Source of the DNA: ARK-14 sp002899805
Lineage (GTDB): Archaea; Thermoproteota; Thermoprotei_A; Sulfolobales; Fervidicoccaceae
Reading direction: 5' to 3'
DNA length: 64,000 nucleotides
Assembly: GCA_039793985.1 (NCBI GenBank)
Contig: JBAMMC010000033.1
Span: forward strand, 15,631 to 79,630
Shown: one piece after another, positions 7,827 to 14,819 of the stretch
Layout: each line of letters begins with the position of its first letter
Position numbering within the stretch: position 1 is the first letter of the stretch
The notes under the pieces: model-generated
The model's input: only the letters and a program-made list of their open reading frames with translations
Database searches by the model: none
What the model was told of the DNA's origin: nothing
Translations under genes and position numbers: made by a program

Positions 7827-9242
7827 CTAAGATTGAAGTTCCTTTTCTTCAATGGAGGGGTGGTCAGTTCTCAGCAAACTTTTTATGGAACTGCCAATCT
7901 CCCTGAAGGAATCGTAATATCCAAGTAAGATGAGTAAAGCCTGAGGAAAAGAAGCATAGAAGACCGGTGTTATTTGGGTAAAATAGAAACTGTATAGCGT
8001 TCTATTACCTAGGAAGTATAATATGAGGTACATTAGAAGAAAAATGTCAATCGAAAGCAATAAACCATAACTCTTCAGTTCGAACCCAGGTCTTTCTTTT
8101 TCAAAAAAATATAGTGGTATTGCTATGAGAGAAGAAATAAAGACTGGAACGTATATTATTGGGGAACCTGCTGCTGGTATGTCAGGGTTGTAAGATAGGT
8201 AGAAAGGGTTCCATCCCAATATCCAGTCTAGTGGAGTGCTCGTAGGAGGCCCCGGAGGTCTGCTTTCTAAATGCCATTTTATAGCTGAATTCAACTGAGT
8301 CAAGACCCACAAGACTCCGTAATGAAAGGCAAAGGGAATGAAAACTATGGTTCCAAGAATAATAGGAAATGAAAGTGAAAAGACGAATGCTCTTACGTAA
8401 TATCTTTTTTCCCTTGAAAGGTAGAGCAATACAAAAGGTATGAGAAAGAAGCCACTGTACTTAACAAGCCCTGATAGTGAAACAAATAGGAGTGTGAGAA
8501 GAGGTCTATTATAAATATAGAACAATAATCCTAGAGCAGTGAAGAATGCTAAGTGAATATCAAGCATAGCAACGCTACCCATATTTTTAGTCAGAGGATC
8601 CAAAGCAGCCACAAGAGAGGCTAGGGCAGAACCAAAAACTCCTGAAAGTTTCCAGCCTATTATACCTGCAATAATCACTATGAGTCCTGCTTCGATTATC
8701 CCAGGAAACCTCCAAAATATCGGCTCGTCTCCAAACATAACCATAGAAATGGCTATTATGTATTTTCCTAAGGGGGGATGCTCTGGATTAACATACTCGA
8801 AAACGCCATTGTTGTCTGGCATGGGGTAGCCAGGGACAACTTTCGATATGCCCTGGCATAGAGAACTCACCGAAACGTTTCTCGGAACAGCGATCGCTAT
8901 AGCATAGTTGTTATGATAGTCGTCCTTTAATACGACTCCGCCATACTGTATGGTTTTTTCTCTGCATTCATTTACTTCATCTATGCTGTTGAGTTGGATT
9001 GTATAGCCATAAAGAGTTCCGTTATATAAATACGTTGTCTTCAGCCCGAATATGTAGTTAGCTATTAATCTTGAACTTGGAACGTACCAAATTTCGTCAC
9101 TAACGTATCCATTGAGAGAGGAAGCTTGTTCGTATGTAAGATAAATTTTCAGTCCGGCCAGAACTACAACTACCAAAAATGCTATAATGAAAGCTATCTT
9201 TCCTCTTGACTCAAAGAATCTTTTCGCAGGAATCTTCTTCAA
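7827..9242 (-). CDS. GT-C type membrane glycosyltransferase (PMT/ArnT-like)
   Basis: Polytopic membrane protein of about 471 residues with roughly ten hydrophobic segments, starting with one at about 17-37. The first extracytoplasmic loop holds YVSDEIWYVPSSR, with the Asp-Glu pair expected for lipid-phosphate-sugar dependent GT-C enzymes, and a later loop holds EHPPLGKYIIA, typical of the PMT/GT39-related superfamily. The likely role is transfer of a sugar from a dolichyl-phosphate carrier to protein or lipid on the outer face; the substrate is unknown. TTG 9242 follows a GGTGG that belongs to an 11-bp inverted repeat shared with the divergent Lrp-type gene, suggesting control by that regulator. 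Confidence 0.75.
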   Translation of the reverse strand: MKKIPAKRFFESRGKIAFIIAFLVVVVLAGLKIYLTYEQASSLNGYVSDEIWYVPSSRLIANYIFGLKTTYLYNGTLYGYTIQLNSIDEVNECREKTIQYGGVVLKDDYHNNYAIAIAVPRNVSVSSLCQGISKVVPGYPMPDNNGVFEYVNPEHPPLGKYIIAISMVMFGDEPIFWRFPGIIEAGLIVIIAGIIGWKLSGVFGSALASLVAALDPLTKNMGSVAMLDIHLAFFTALGLLFYIYNRPLLTLLFVSLSGLVKYSGFFLIPFVLLYLSREKRYYVRAFVFSLSFPIILGTIVFIPFAFHYGVLWVLTQLNSAIKWHLESRPPGPPTSTPLDWILGWNPFYLSYNPDIPAAGSPIIYVPVFISSLIAIPLYFFEKERPGFELKSYGLLLSIDIFLLMYLILYFLGNRTLYSFYFTQITPVFYASFPQALLILLGYYDSFREIGSSIKSLLRTDHPSIEEKELQS

Positions 9243-9246
9243 TTTA

Positions 9247-9257
9247 TAACCACCATT
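9247..9257. promoter_or_regulatory. Inverted-repeat arm at the glycosyltransferase promoter
   Basis: The arm TAACCACCATT is the exact reverse complement of the arm at 9316-9326. It falls near the expected start of the leftward transcript (A-rich box about 9270-9282) and supplies its GGTGG Shine-Dalgarno. It is a candidate operator for the adjacent Lrp-type regulator. Confidence 0.5.
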
Positions 9258-9315
9258 GTAAAAAGTATGTTTTTTTTAAGAGCAATGCATTAAAAATTTT
9301 TATCTTATTTTCTCA

Positions 9316-9326
9316 AATGGTGGTTA
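9316..9326. promoter_or_regulatory. Inverted-repeat arm at the Lrp-type gene promoter
   Basis: The arm AATGGTGGTTA mirrors the one at 9247-9257 with a 58-base spacer. It lies about 25 bases after the box AAAAATTTTTAT (about 9291-9302), at the expected transcription start of the regulator gene. That position would allow autorepression. Confidence 0.5.
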
Positions 9327-9347
9327 ATAATACTCTGAGGGATAGAA

Positions 9348-9824
9348 ATGCCTAGAAAAAAAGAAGTTGAAGAGATTGCACTTGAAGAAGTTGATCTGAA
9401 AATAATAAAAGCATTAGCTGGAAATGCTAGAGGCAGTTTGAAAGAAATTTCGGAAGTTGTCGGCATTCCAATTTCAACTGCTTTCTCTAGGATTAGAAAG
9501 CTAGAGCAACAGGGAATTATAAAAGGATATACCGTTTCAGTTAATCAGGATAAGCTCGGTTATAAAATAACAGCTATAATACATTTCAGTGTAGACGGGC
9601 CTTATTTAGAAGAAATCGAAAAGCAGTTGGCCTCCAAAGAAAACGTCATTTTTCTCTATGACACAACTGGAGATTTTGATATAATCGCTGTTGCCAGGTT
9701 CAAGAGTATAGAGGAGCTCGACAGGTTCATTAAAGATACGTTGAAGAACCCACATATTAGAAGGACAACGACGAGCATTGCTCTGAGAGTCGTCAAGGAA
9801 AGTTCAACTCACGTCCCCCTATGA
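9348..9824 (+). CDS. Lrp/AsnC family transcription regulator
   Basis: 158 residues. The N-terminal winged helix (about 15-65) contains LKEISEVVGIPISTAFSRIRKLEQQGIIKGYTV, shortened here to its key parts: ISEVVGIP then STAFSRIRKLE. A RAM (regulation of amino-acid metabolism) effector domain follows at about 72-150, with FLYDTTGDFDIIAVARF. Such proteins bind DNA as dimers or octamers and respond to amino acids or other small ligands. ATG 9348 has a GAGGGA Shine-Dalgarno. It is divergent from the membrane glycosyltransferase, and the intergenic 11-bp inverted repeat suggests that it controls both genes. Confidence 0.92.
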   Translation: MPRKKEVEEIALEEVDLKIIKALAGNARGSLKEISEVVGIPISTAFSRIRKLEQQGIIKGYTVSVNQDKLGYKITAIIHFSVDGPYLEEIEKQLASKENVIFLYDTTGDFDIIAVARFKSIEELDRFIKDTLKNPHIRRTTTSIALRVVKESSTHVPL

Positions 9825-9863
9825 CTTCAATTTTTTACGTAATCGCACTAAGGTGAATCTTTG

Positions 9864-10034
9864 GTGAACATCAAAAAACTAGGGAAAGCTCTGAGCGTCA
9901 CAACTTTGATTTCAGTTATCATTGCCGTTGTTATGGCTGCCGTTGCTTATTATTTGACAAGAGAGAAGGAACATATATTTGAACTCATGCTCTTTCTGGT
10001 GATTTTTATTTTTGTTATGAAAATAAGGATATAG
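9864..10034 (+). CDS. Tiny two-helix membrane protein (56 aa), unknown
   Basis: A short frame starting at GTG 9864 (AGGTGA Shine-Dalgarno seven bases upstream; TTG 9861 also possible) encodes about 56 residues. Residues 11-31 form a hydrophobic helix (VTTLISVIIAVVMAAVAYYL). The charged turn TREKEHIF follows, and then a second helix LMLFLVIFIFVMKIRI ends the protein. It does not resemble Sec61-beta. The good ribosome site and amphiphilic layout argue for a real gene, but I know of no family for it. The TAG ends one base before the 3' end of the convergent 5S rRNA gene. Confidence 0.55.
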   Translation: MNIKKLGKALSVTTLISVIIAVVMAAVAYYLTREKEHIFELMLFLVIFIFVMKIRI

Positions 10035-10035
10035 C

Positions 10036-10162
10036 GGCCCGGCACCAGCTTGGGGCCCCTGCGAGCCCTCTCGGCGCTCACTGGGAACCCCAACGCGGCT
10101 GGCTTAACTTCCGGGATCTGACGAGACCGGGTGTTGCCCAGCCGCTATGGCCGGCCCGGACC
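10036..10162 (-). rRNA. rrf: 5S ribosomal RNA
   Basis: On the minus strand the sequence contains the universal 5S core GGCAACACCCGG and CCCGGAAGTTAAGCC in correct order and spacing. The ends GGTCCGG and CCGGGCC pair as helix I, giving about 127 nucleotides. The block is strikingly G+C-rich against its surroundings. It stands alone, not linked to 16S/23S, which is usual in Crenarchaeota. Exact ends are estimated from the helix I pairing. Confidence 0.94.
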
Positions 10163-10184
10163 GTTTTATTCTTTATTTTTCAGA

Positions 10185-10196
10185 GGTTTTTAAAGA
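10185..10196 (-). promoter_or_regulatory. TATA-like box of the 5S rRNA gene
   Basis: On the minus strand CTTTAAAAACC lies about 25-30 bases before the 5' end of the 5S gene, the standard archaeal spacing. Confidence 0.6.
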
Positions 10197-10464
10197 TTCA
10201 TGCCAACAGAATAGCCTTATTTTGTACCATAAGAATTCCGTGTTCTTAAGAAAAAGGAAGTTCAATAAAAAAGATCATGTGCTTTGAAAAAATCGATCGT
10301 TTTGTGATTTAAAGTTAACAATGTGGGTATTATGATTCAAATTTGCGTATATCTAAACGAATTTTTTAATATCTTTACTACTATTAATAGAAACCTAAAA
10401 GCTTACAAACAGTAATCTACCTTTAGAGGGGAGGTTAAATAAACAAGCTTTCAGAGGGTTAAAT
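10197..10464. other. A+T-rich intergenic region
   Basis: No gene is supported here. It holds a weak hairpin (TAAGAA/TTCTTA around 10230-10248) and A+T boxes near 10357 and 10390 that could drive the phosphatase gene starting at 10465. The rest shows nothing recognisable. Confidence 0.5.
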
Positions 10465-11259
10465 ATGAATGCTGATGCGGGAAGAGGTATGATGATGCTT
10501 GAAAAAATAAAAAGAGCGAAAGCCATCGCGAGCGATGTTGACGGGACAATAACGATAGACAGGAATAGTTATTATATTCCACCAGAGGTTATAGAAGGGA
10601 TGACACTTCTCAGGAAAGCTGGAATAAAACTCTTCTTTGTTTCTGCGAATGCTTTTCCAATCGTATATGGACTCGCCAGATACTTAGGAGGGGATGGTGT
10701 TGTGGCTGAAAATGGCTGCATCGTGACGGCTCTTGAAGCTGGAATAAAGAGGCCTACTGTGGCAGAGTTGTGCTCTGAATCCCACAGGGAGATTCCTAAA
10801 CTAATTGCGGAAAAAATGCCTGACAAGTTCAGGGAATCATGGCAGAATGATTTTAGAAAATACGACTTTGCTCTAGAAGTTTTAGATAAAAGCATGGATG
10901 CCAAACAGATTATAAAGTCCATAAAAGATCTCTTGGAAAGGGTTGGAGTCAATGATAAGGTTGAAGTAAACTTCAGCGGATATGCTGTACATATCACACC
11001 TAAAGGAGCTGGAAAATTGAGAGGGCTGAAATATCTTTTATCATCCTTAAACATGGGAATGGAAGAAATTGTGGGCATAGGAGATAGTTACATGGATTGG
11101 GACTTTATAAGGGAGGCCGGTGTAAAAGTGGCCGTTGCCAATGCAGATTTGGAATTGAAAAAAAGAGTTGAAATAATTACAGACTTTGACAGTGGTTATG
11201 GTTTTGCTCAACTCTGTAAAACAATGGCCGAAGCGAAACTCTTGGAGAAAGAAGATTAG
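10465..11259 (+). CDS. Phosphoglycolate phosphatase (archaeal HAD IIB type)
   Basis: Haloacid-dehalogenase superfamily phosphatase, probably removing 2-phosphoglycolate. Motif I SDVDGTIT (about 22-29), motif II with FVSAN (about 60), and the motif III/IV region with KGAGKLRGL and GIGDSYMDWDFI (about 176-215) are all in place. The cap domain lies between motifs II and III, as in the Cof/IIB branch. ATG 10465 has GAGGG six bases upstream; an internal run of ATG codons at 10489-10495 is also preceded by GAGGT and cannot be excluded. A related archaeal family acts on sucrose- or mannosyl-phosphates, so the substrate is a family-level call. Confidence 0.82.
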   Translation: MNADAGRGMMMLEKIKRAKAIASDVDGTITIDRNSYYIPPEVIEGMTLLRKAGIKLFFVSANAFPIVYGLARYLGGDGVVAENGCIVTALEAGIKRPTVAELCSESHREIPKLIAEKMPDKFRESWQNDFRKYDFALEVLDKSMDAKQIIKSIKDLLERVGVNDKVEVNFSGYAVHITPKGAGKLRGLKYLLSSLNMGMEEIVGIGDSYMDWDFIREAGVKVAVANADLELKKRVEIITDFDSGYGFAQLCKTMAEAKLLEKED

Positions 11260-11346
11260 CTCGATAAGTTGCTTCCTTTGTTGATGGATGTATTTCTATC
11301 AATGCGAAAAGAGCTAAGGTTATGTTTTTTTGTTTTAATAGATCTG

Positions 11347-12270
11347 TCATACTTTTGAATAGATTTTCTTAAAAACTGAAGCTATCTTCTTCTTCAAGCT
11401 CTCTTTGTCTTCCGCTTCTTTCAAATTCACTCCCGCTGCGTATTTGTGACCTCCTCCTCCCATAGCTTTAGCAACAAGAGAAACATCCAAAGTTTTGCTC
11501 CTTAGACTGATGCCTTTGTGGTAAACGAACACATATACGTCTGCTTTATCGCCCCTCTTCTGCTCTAAATATCCTTGAAGGTCGCCTGGGTGGATCTTTT
11601 CGCTCGGATAGAGGAAGATCACTTTCTTTTCTTCTAGAGTAGAATGCTCTGCTGTTTCAGCAGCTTTCTCCATAAGCTTGCTGTACTCTTTTTGTGCTTG
11701 TTCATAGAAAGATTGAGCCCAACTTGGCCATATATAGCCGTCTATCCAACTCTCAAGGGTCTTATATCTGATGCTCCAATCCCCCCACCTCAATATTATC
11801 CTCCATTTGGGAGTTAGCTCGTATTTGTTGGAATATGTATCGTCGTCTTCTGCGAGTCTGATCAAATCCTCTATGTGAGGTGGCAATTGATAGCCGCGAA
11901 GAACTGTTTGCCTTATCAGCTTGGATGCGCACTCGGAGCTCTGGGATAAAATAATTTCTATGTTAGGGCATTGCTTCATTATTCCGTAGGCTTCTTCGTC
12001 CCAGATGTGGTGATCTATCCAATGGATGTTCATTTGGCACTTTTTATTCTCTTTTACTATTTTTTCTGCTATTTCAGCTCCAGGATTCAAATCTGCTATA
12101 TATACCTCACTAACTTTAGCTTTCTTAACCTCCTTGAAGTAATCGTATATCTTAGTAGTGCTCGAGAGTTTTATATATTCTCTGGAAACACCGAAAGCGG
12201 TTGCTAACATAGCAGCCGAAGCAATACCATCTATGTCCCAGTGAGAAATAATGCCTATCAATTCCATCAT
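11347..12270 (-). CDS. DHH-family phosphoesterase with DHHA1 domain
   Basis: The N-terminal DHH domain has HWDIDGIASAA (metal-binding His/Asp pair) and WIDHHIWD (the DHH motif itself). The C-terminal DHHA1 domain ends with GGGGHKYAAG. The family includes RecJ-like nucleases, nanoRNases and c-di-nucleotide phosphodiesterases; this stand-alone archaeal form could be a nanoRNase or nuclease. The frame extends to 12312, but a TATA-like box at about 12305-12320 puts the transcript start downstream of that codon. I therefore chose the ATG-ATG at 12270/12267, giving a nearly leaderless mRNA. It is divergent from the SDH-like protease gene. Confidence 0.85.
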   Translation of the reverse strand: MMELIGIISHWDIDGIASAAMLATAFGVSREYIKLSSTTKIYDYFKEVKKAKVSEVYIADLNPGAEIAEKIVKENKKCQMNIHWIDHHIWDEEAYGIMKQCPNIEIILSQSSECASKLIRQTVLRGYQLPPHIEDLIRLAEDDDTYSNKYELTPKWRIILRWGDWSIRYKTLESWIDGYIWPSWAQSFYEQAQKEYSKLMEKAAETAEHSTLEEKKVIFLYPSEKIHPGDLQGYLEQKRGDKADVYVFVYHKGISLRSKTLDVSLVAKAMGGGGHKYAAGVNLKEAEDKESLKKKIASVFKKIYSKV

Positions 12271-12407
12271 CTTACACGAATTTCTCGAATTCATATAGTA
12301 GATTACTGACATATATATTTTCCAGTTTATGAGGGAAATTCAAGAGAAATCAATCATCCTGGTAAAATTTTATAAACAGAAGAGAAAATATAGTTATTCT
12401 GTAAAAG

Positions 12408-13262
12408 GTGAATGTTTTGACTCTTGCAGACATTGCTAGCATTCTATTCTGGCTTATATTCTTCTTCTTGATCTTTTCTCCGACGACTCAACAGGCTAGG
12501 ATAAGAGCTGCTAGGGCAAGGATATTGGCGACTCTCGAAGCAAAAACCAAGATGAAATTTATCACTTTGATTCATAGGCAAGAGAGGGTAGGAATCTTTG
12601 GAATACCTGTTTACAGATACATCGATATAGATGATAGTGAAGAGGTTTTGAGAGCAATAAGAGAAGTTCCGAAAGATGTAGGTATAGCGTTAGTTCTCCA
12701 TACTCCTGGCGGTTTGGTTCTAGCAGCATCACAAATAGCCCTTGCACTCAAAAGACACCCAGGGAAAAAAGTAGTTATTATTCCACACTACGCTATGAGT
12801 GGGGGAACACTAATATCGTTGGCTGCTGACGAGATATGGATGGATAGAAATGCTGTTCTAGGTCCAGTCGATCCTCAAATACCTTTTCAGCAGTACGGAA
12901 GCCTCCCTGCACCTAGTATAGTAAAGCTGGCTAAGATGAAAGGAGATAAGGCAGAAGATATGACTCTAATAATGGCTGATGTCGCGGAAAAGGCTATAGT
13001 CGGAGTCCGTGATATAGTCTTTTACCTTTTGAAGGATAAGATGGGAGAGGAGAAGGCTAAGGAACTAGCAGAGAAGCTCACAGCAGGGCTATGGACGCAT
13101 GATCACCCAATAACCTTTGAAGAGGCTAAAGAATTGGGACTTCCCGTAAAGGATGAAGTCCCTCCAGAAGTCTATGAACTCATGTCTCTTTACAAAGCTC
13201 CTCTTATGCAGAGGAGCGGCGTTGAGTATATACCTTGGAGCCCTCAGAAATCCACAGCGTAG
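12408..13262 (+). CDS. SDH/SppA-like membrane-anchored serine protease (ClpP fold)
   Basis: Resembles the 'serine dehydrogenase proteinase' group (PF01972) of the ClpP/crotonase superfamily. One N-terminal membrane helix (about 8-24) anchors a crotonase-like domain. HTPGG (about 98-102) forms the oxyanion region and YAMSGGT carries the likely nucleophile Ser131. Related SppA-type proteases degrade signal peptides or membrane proteins, probably with a Ser-Lys dyad. GTG 12408 is within the only Shine-Dalgarno-like AAGGTG, so TTG 12417, five bases after GGTGA, is an alternative start. AAAATTTTATAAAC (about 12363) is a TATA candidate. Confidence 0.83.
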   Translation: MNVLTLADIASILFWLIFFFLIFSPTTQQARIRAARARILATLEAKTKMKFITLIHRQERVGIFGIPVYRYIDIDDSEEVLRAIREVPKDVGIALVLHTPGGLVLAASQIALALKRHPGKKVVIIPHYAMSGGTLISLAADEIWMDRNAVLGPVDPQIPFQQYGSLPAPSIVKLAKMKGDKAEDMTLIMADVAEKAIVGVRDIVFYLLKDKMGEEKAKELAEKLTAGLWTHDHPITFEEAKELGLPVKDEVPPEVYELMSLYKAPLMQRSGVEYIPWSPQKSTA

Positions 13263-13411
13263 CAATACCATAATATTTTGTTGAAATTATGCGAATGTTT
13301 GGAAGTAACAATCTTTTATTCGTTCTGAGTAGAAAGATAAGATTTCCAGCAGAGAATCATAAAGATTATGTGTTATGGAGAATGGATTTTCTGTCAACGG
13401 ATGTATCATAT

Positions 13412-13467
13412 GAACTACCCCTCTCACTGACGGGGACTTTCGCCCCCTTAACCCACGATAGGTTAAA
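13412..13467 (+). repeat. Short palindromic element A, related to the element at 50031-50170
   Basis: It begins GAACTACCCC and ends CGATAGGTTAAA, as the longer copy at 50031-50170 does. Between these come a CGGGG/CCCC hairpin and a TTAACC/GGTTAA hairpin, also shared. It looks like the longer element with an internal deletion. Paired hairpins ending in a TTAA-like sequence recall the right ends of archaeal IS200/IS605 elements (inference). It overlaps the 3' end of the leftward gene 13463-14167 and supplies that gene's stop codon. Confidence 0.6.
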
Positions 13468-14167
13468 GGGAAATTCTCCAGGCATTTTCTGCAGGGTCGT
13501 ATGCTAGCTTTCCTCCAGAGAGGAGTTTTCTGAAGAGAGTCGCCATCTTATCTGGAAGAGATTTTGCTACTTTTGCTGAATCTCTTTCCTTTATTGCCGA
13601 AAGTTTGGATTGAAAATTATCCCAAAATTCAGGGTCAACTGCTATATATTCCCCTTCCAATTCTATGACTATTGCTCCCTCTCTCTTCAGCTTATCAAAG
13701 AAGGCTTTCGGATTCTTCAACCATGTCAGTTCGCTCTGGAAAACAACACCTTCCATGCTAAGCCTTTCTATTGCAGTACCTCCTCGTGCTGGCTTAGCCA
13801 TTGTCTTTCTCTCCCCACCTCTCTCTTCTGACTCTGTTACAACTTTCTGAAAAGCTTCCTCCAACCTGTCAATCCTCTCTCTCAGCTCTGCAACTGATCG
13901 AGCAAGTTCGTCTATTTTCGCTGTGAATGGATTTACGATATCTTGAACTGCTCTTGCTATGCTCTGAACAAGTTCCTTTTCTTTTGAGACTCCTGGTTCA
14001 CGTTCAGGAATTTCTTTCGTTGTTAGAGTGGGCTGAGAAAGAGGTCTCTGTTCTGACAAAGCTACATTCTTCACATAATCCGAGATACTCTCGAAGCCTT
14101 TTGAAGCAGCTTTAGTCTTTAGCAGGTTGAACTCTTCCTCAGTAAGCTTTATGCTAACTATGGGCAA
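13463..14167 (-). CDS. Ribbon-helix-helix/coiled-coil protein, partner of the ESCRT-III-like gene
   Basis: 234 residues in three parts. The N-terminus (1-45) looks like a CopG/ribbon-helix-helix DNA-binding unit: a beta strand IVSIKLTEEEF, a helix, then GFESISDYVKNVAL. A Ser/Pro/Glu-rich linker and a coiled coil (about 70-115, VQSIARAVQDIV and LRERIDRLEEAF) follow, and a C-terminal domain (about 130-230) has alternating helices and strands. I do not know a named family. A near-perfect GGTGATC Shine-Dalgarno precedes TTG 14167, and the gene follows the ESCRT-III-like gene by 12 bases, so the two are co-expressed. Its stop codon lies inside a repeat element, so its C-terminus may have been altered by insertion. 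Confidence 0.7.
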   Translation of the reverse strand: MPIVSIKLTEEEFNLLKTKAASKGFESISDYVKNVALSEQRPLSQPTLTTKEIPEREPGVSKEKELVQSIARAVQDIVNPFTAKIDELARSVAELRERIDRLEEAFQKVVTESEERGGERKTMAKPARGGTAIERLSMEGVVFQSELTWLKNPKAFFDKLKREGAIVIELEGEYIAVDPEFWDNFQSKLSAIKERDSAKVAKSLPDKMATLFRKLLSGGKLAYDPAENAWRISL

Positions 14168-14179
14168 AGATCACCACCG

Positions 14180-14728
14180 CTATGGTGGGGCAGGCAACTT
14201 CCCCCTCTCCCTGGTCTTAGCTACCTCAGCTGCTTCTCTAAGAATTGATTCTACTTCCCCCCCAGCCATAACAGGTAACGCTGTTGGTTCTCCTAGTTGG
14301 GCATATGATCCTATTTCTATTCCCATATCGTTTAGCCTCTCCTCTAACTCAGAAAACATGATAGATAGTTCAGGTGCAGCCTTTGAGAAATTCTTCTTCA
14401 AATCTGCTATTAGTGGTACTACATCTTTTGCCATGTCGACTGTTGCCTCCATATCTAATAACGTTTCAAATTTTATTCTAACTCTTTCGACAGAAACGCG
14501 CATAGATTTCATATTAGCAAGGATCCTCTTTCTTTCTGCGAGCTCAGCAGCAATTTGCATGGCAAATTCCTTACCATATAACTCATTGACTTTTATCAAA
14601 TCCTGCATCTTTTCCTCTATTCCTCTCTCGAGTTTGTTTTCAATGAAGCGGAGCTTGTTTTCCATTATTCTCAGCATTGCTACTGTCTTAGCAACTTTTT
14701 TCCTATCAAGTTTCTTTTTCCCAAACAA
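14180..14728 (-). CDS. ESCRT-III-like (CdvB paralogue) protein
   Basis: 182-residue, mostly helical, highly charged protein. The pattern of an amphipathic first helix (VAKTVAMLRIMENKL), a long helical hairpin (GKEFAMQIAAELAERKRIL) and a third helix VERVRIKFETLLD, followed by ELSIMFSELEERLNDM, matches the Snf7/CdvB core of archaeal ESCRT-III. It lacks the broken-winged-helix tail of full CdvB and so resembles the short CdvB1/B2/B3 paralogues that act in cytokinesis and vesicle release. Start TTG 14728 is weak but is the only choice before an in-frame stop. cdvA and cdvC are not in the window; the partner is the RHH/coiled-coil gene downstream. Confidence 0.75.
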   Translation of the reverse strand: MFGKKKLDRKKVAKTVAMLRIMENKLRFIENKLERGIEEKMQDLIKVNELYGKEFAMQIAAELAERKRILANMKSMRVSVERVRIKFETLLDMEATVDMAKDVVPLIADLKKNFSKAAPELSIMFSELEERLNDMGIEIGSYAQLGEPTALPVMAGGEVESILREAAEVAKTRERGKLPAPP

Positions 14729-14819
14729 CTTTTCGCACCAGAGGAAAAGCTGCCTACTCTACCTCTAATTGAATATTAAGCAATTTGATATTTAAAAACA
14801 AAACGACCTCCTTTCTCTT

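Noticed and set aside
13289..13507. Open frame of 72 codons between the SDH-like protease and the RHH gene
   Set aside because: It runs through repeat element A and into the 3' end of the opposite-strand gene, and it has no Shine-Dalgarno and no recognisable protein pattern.
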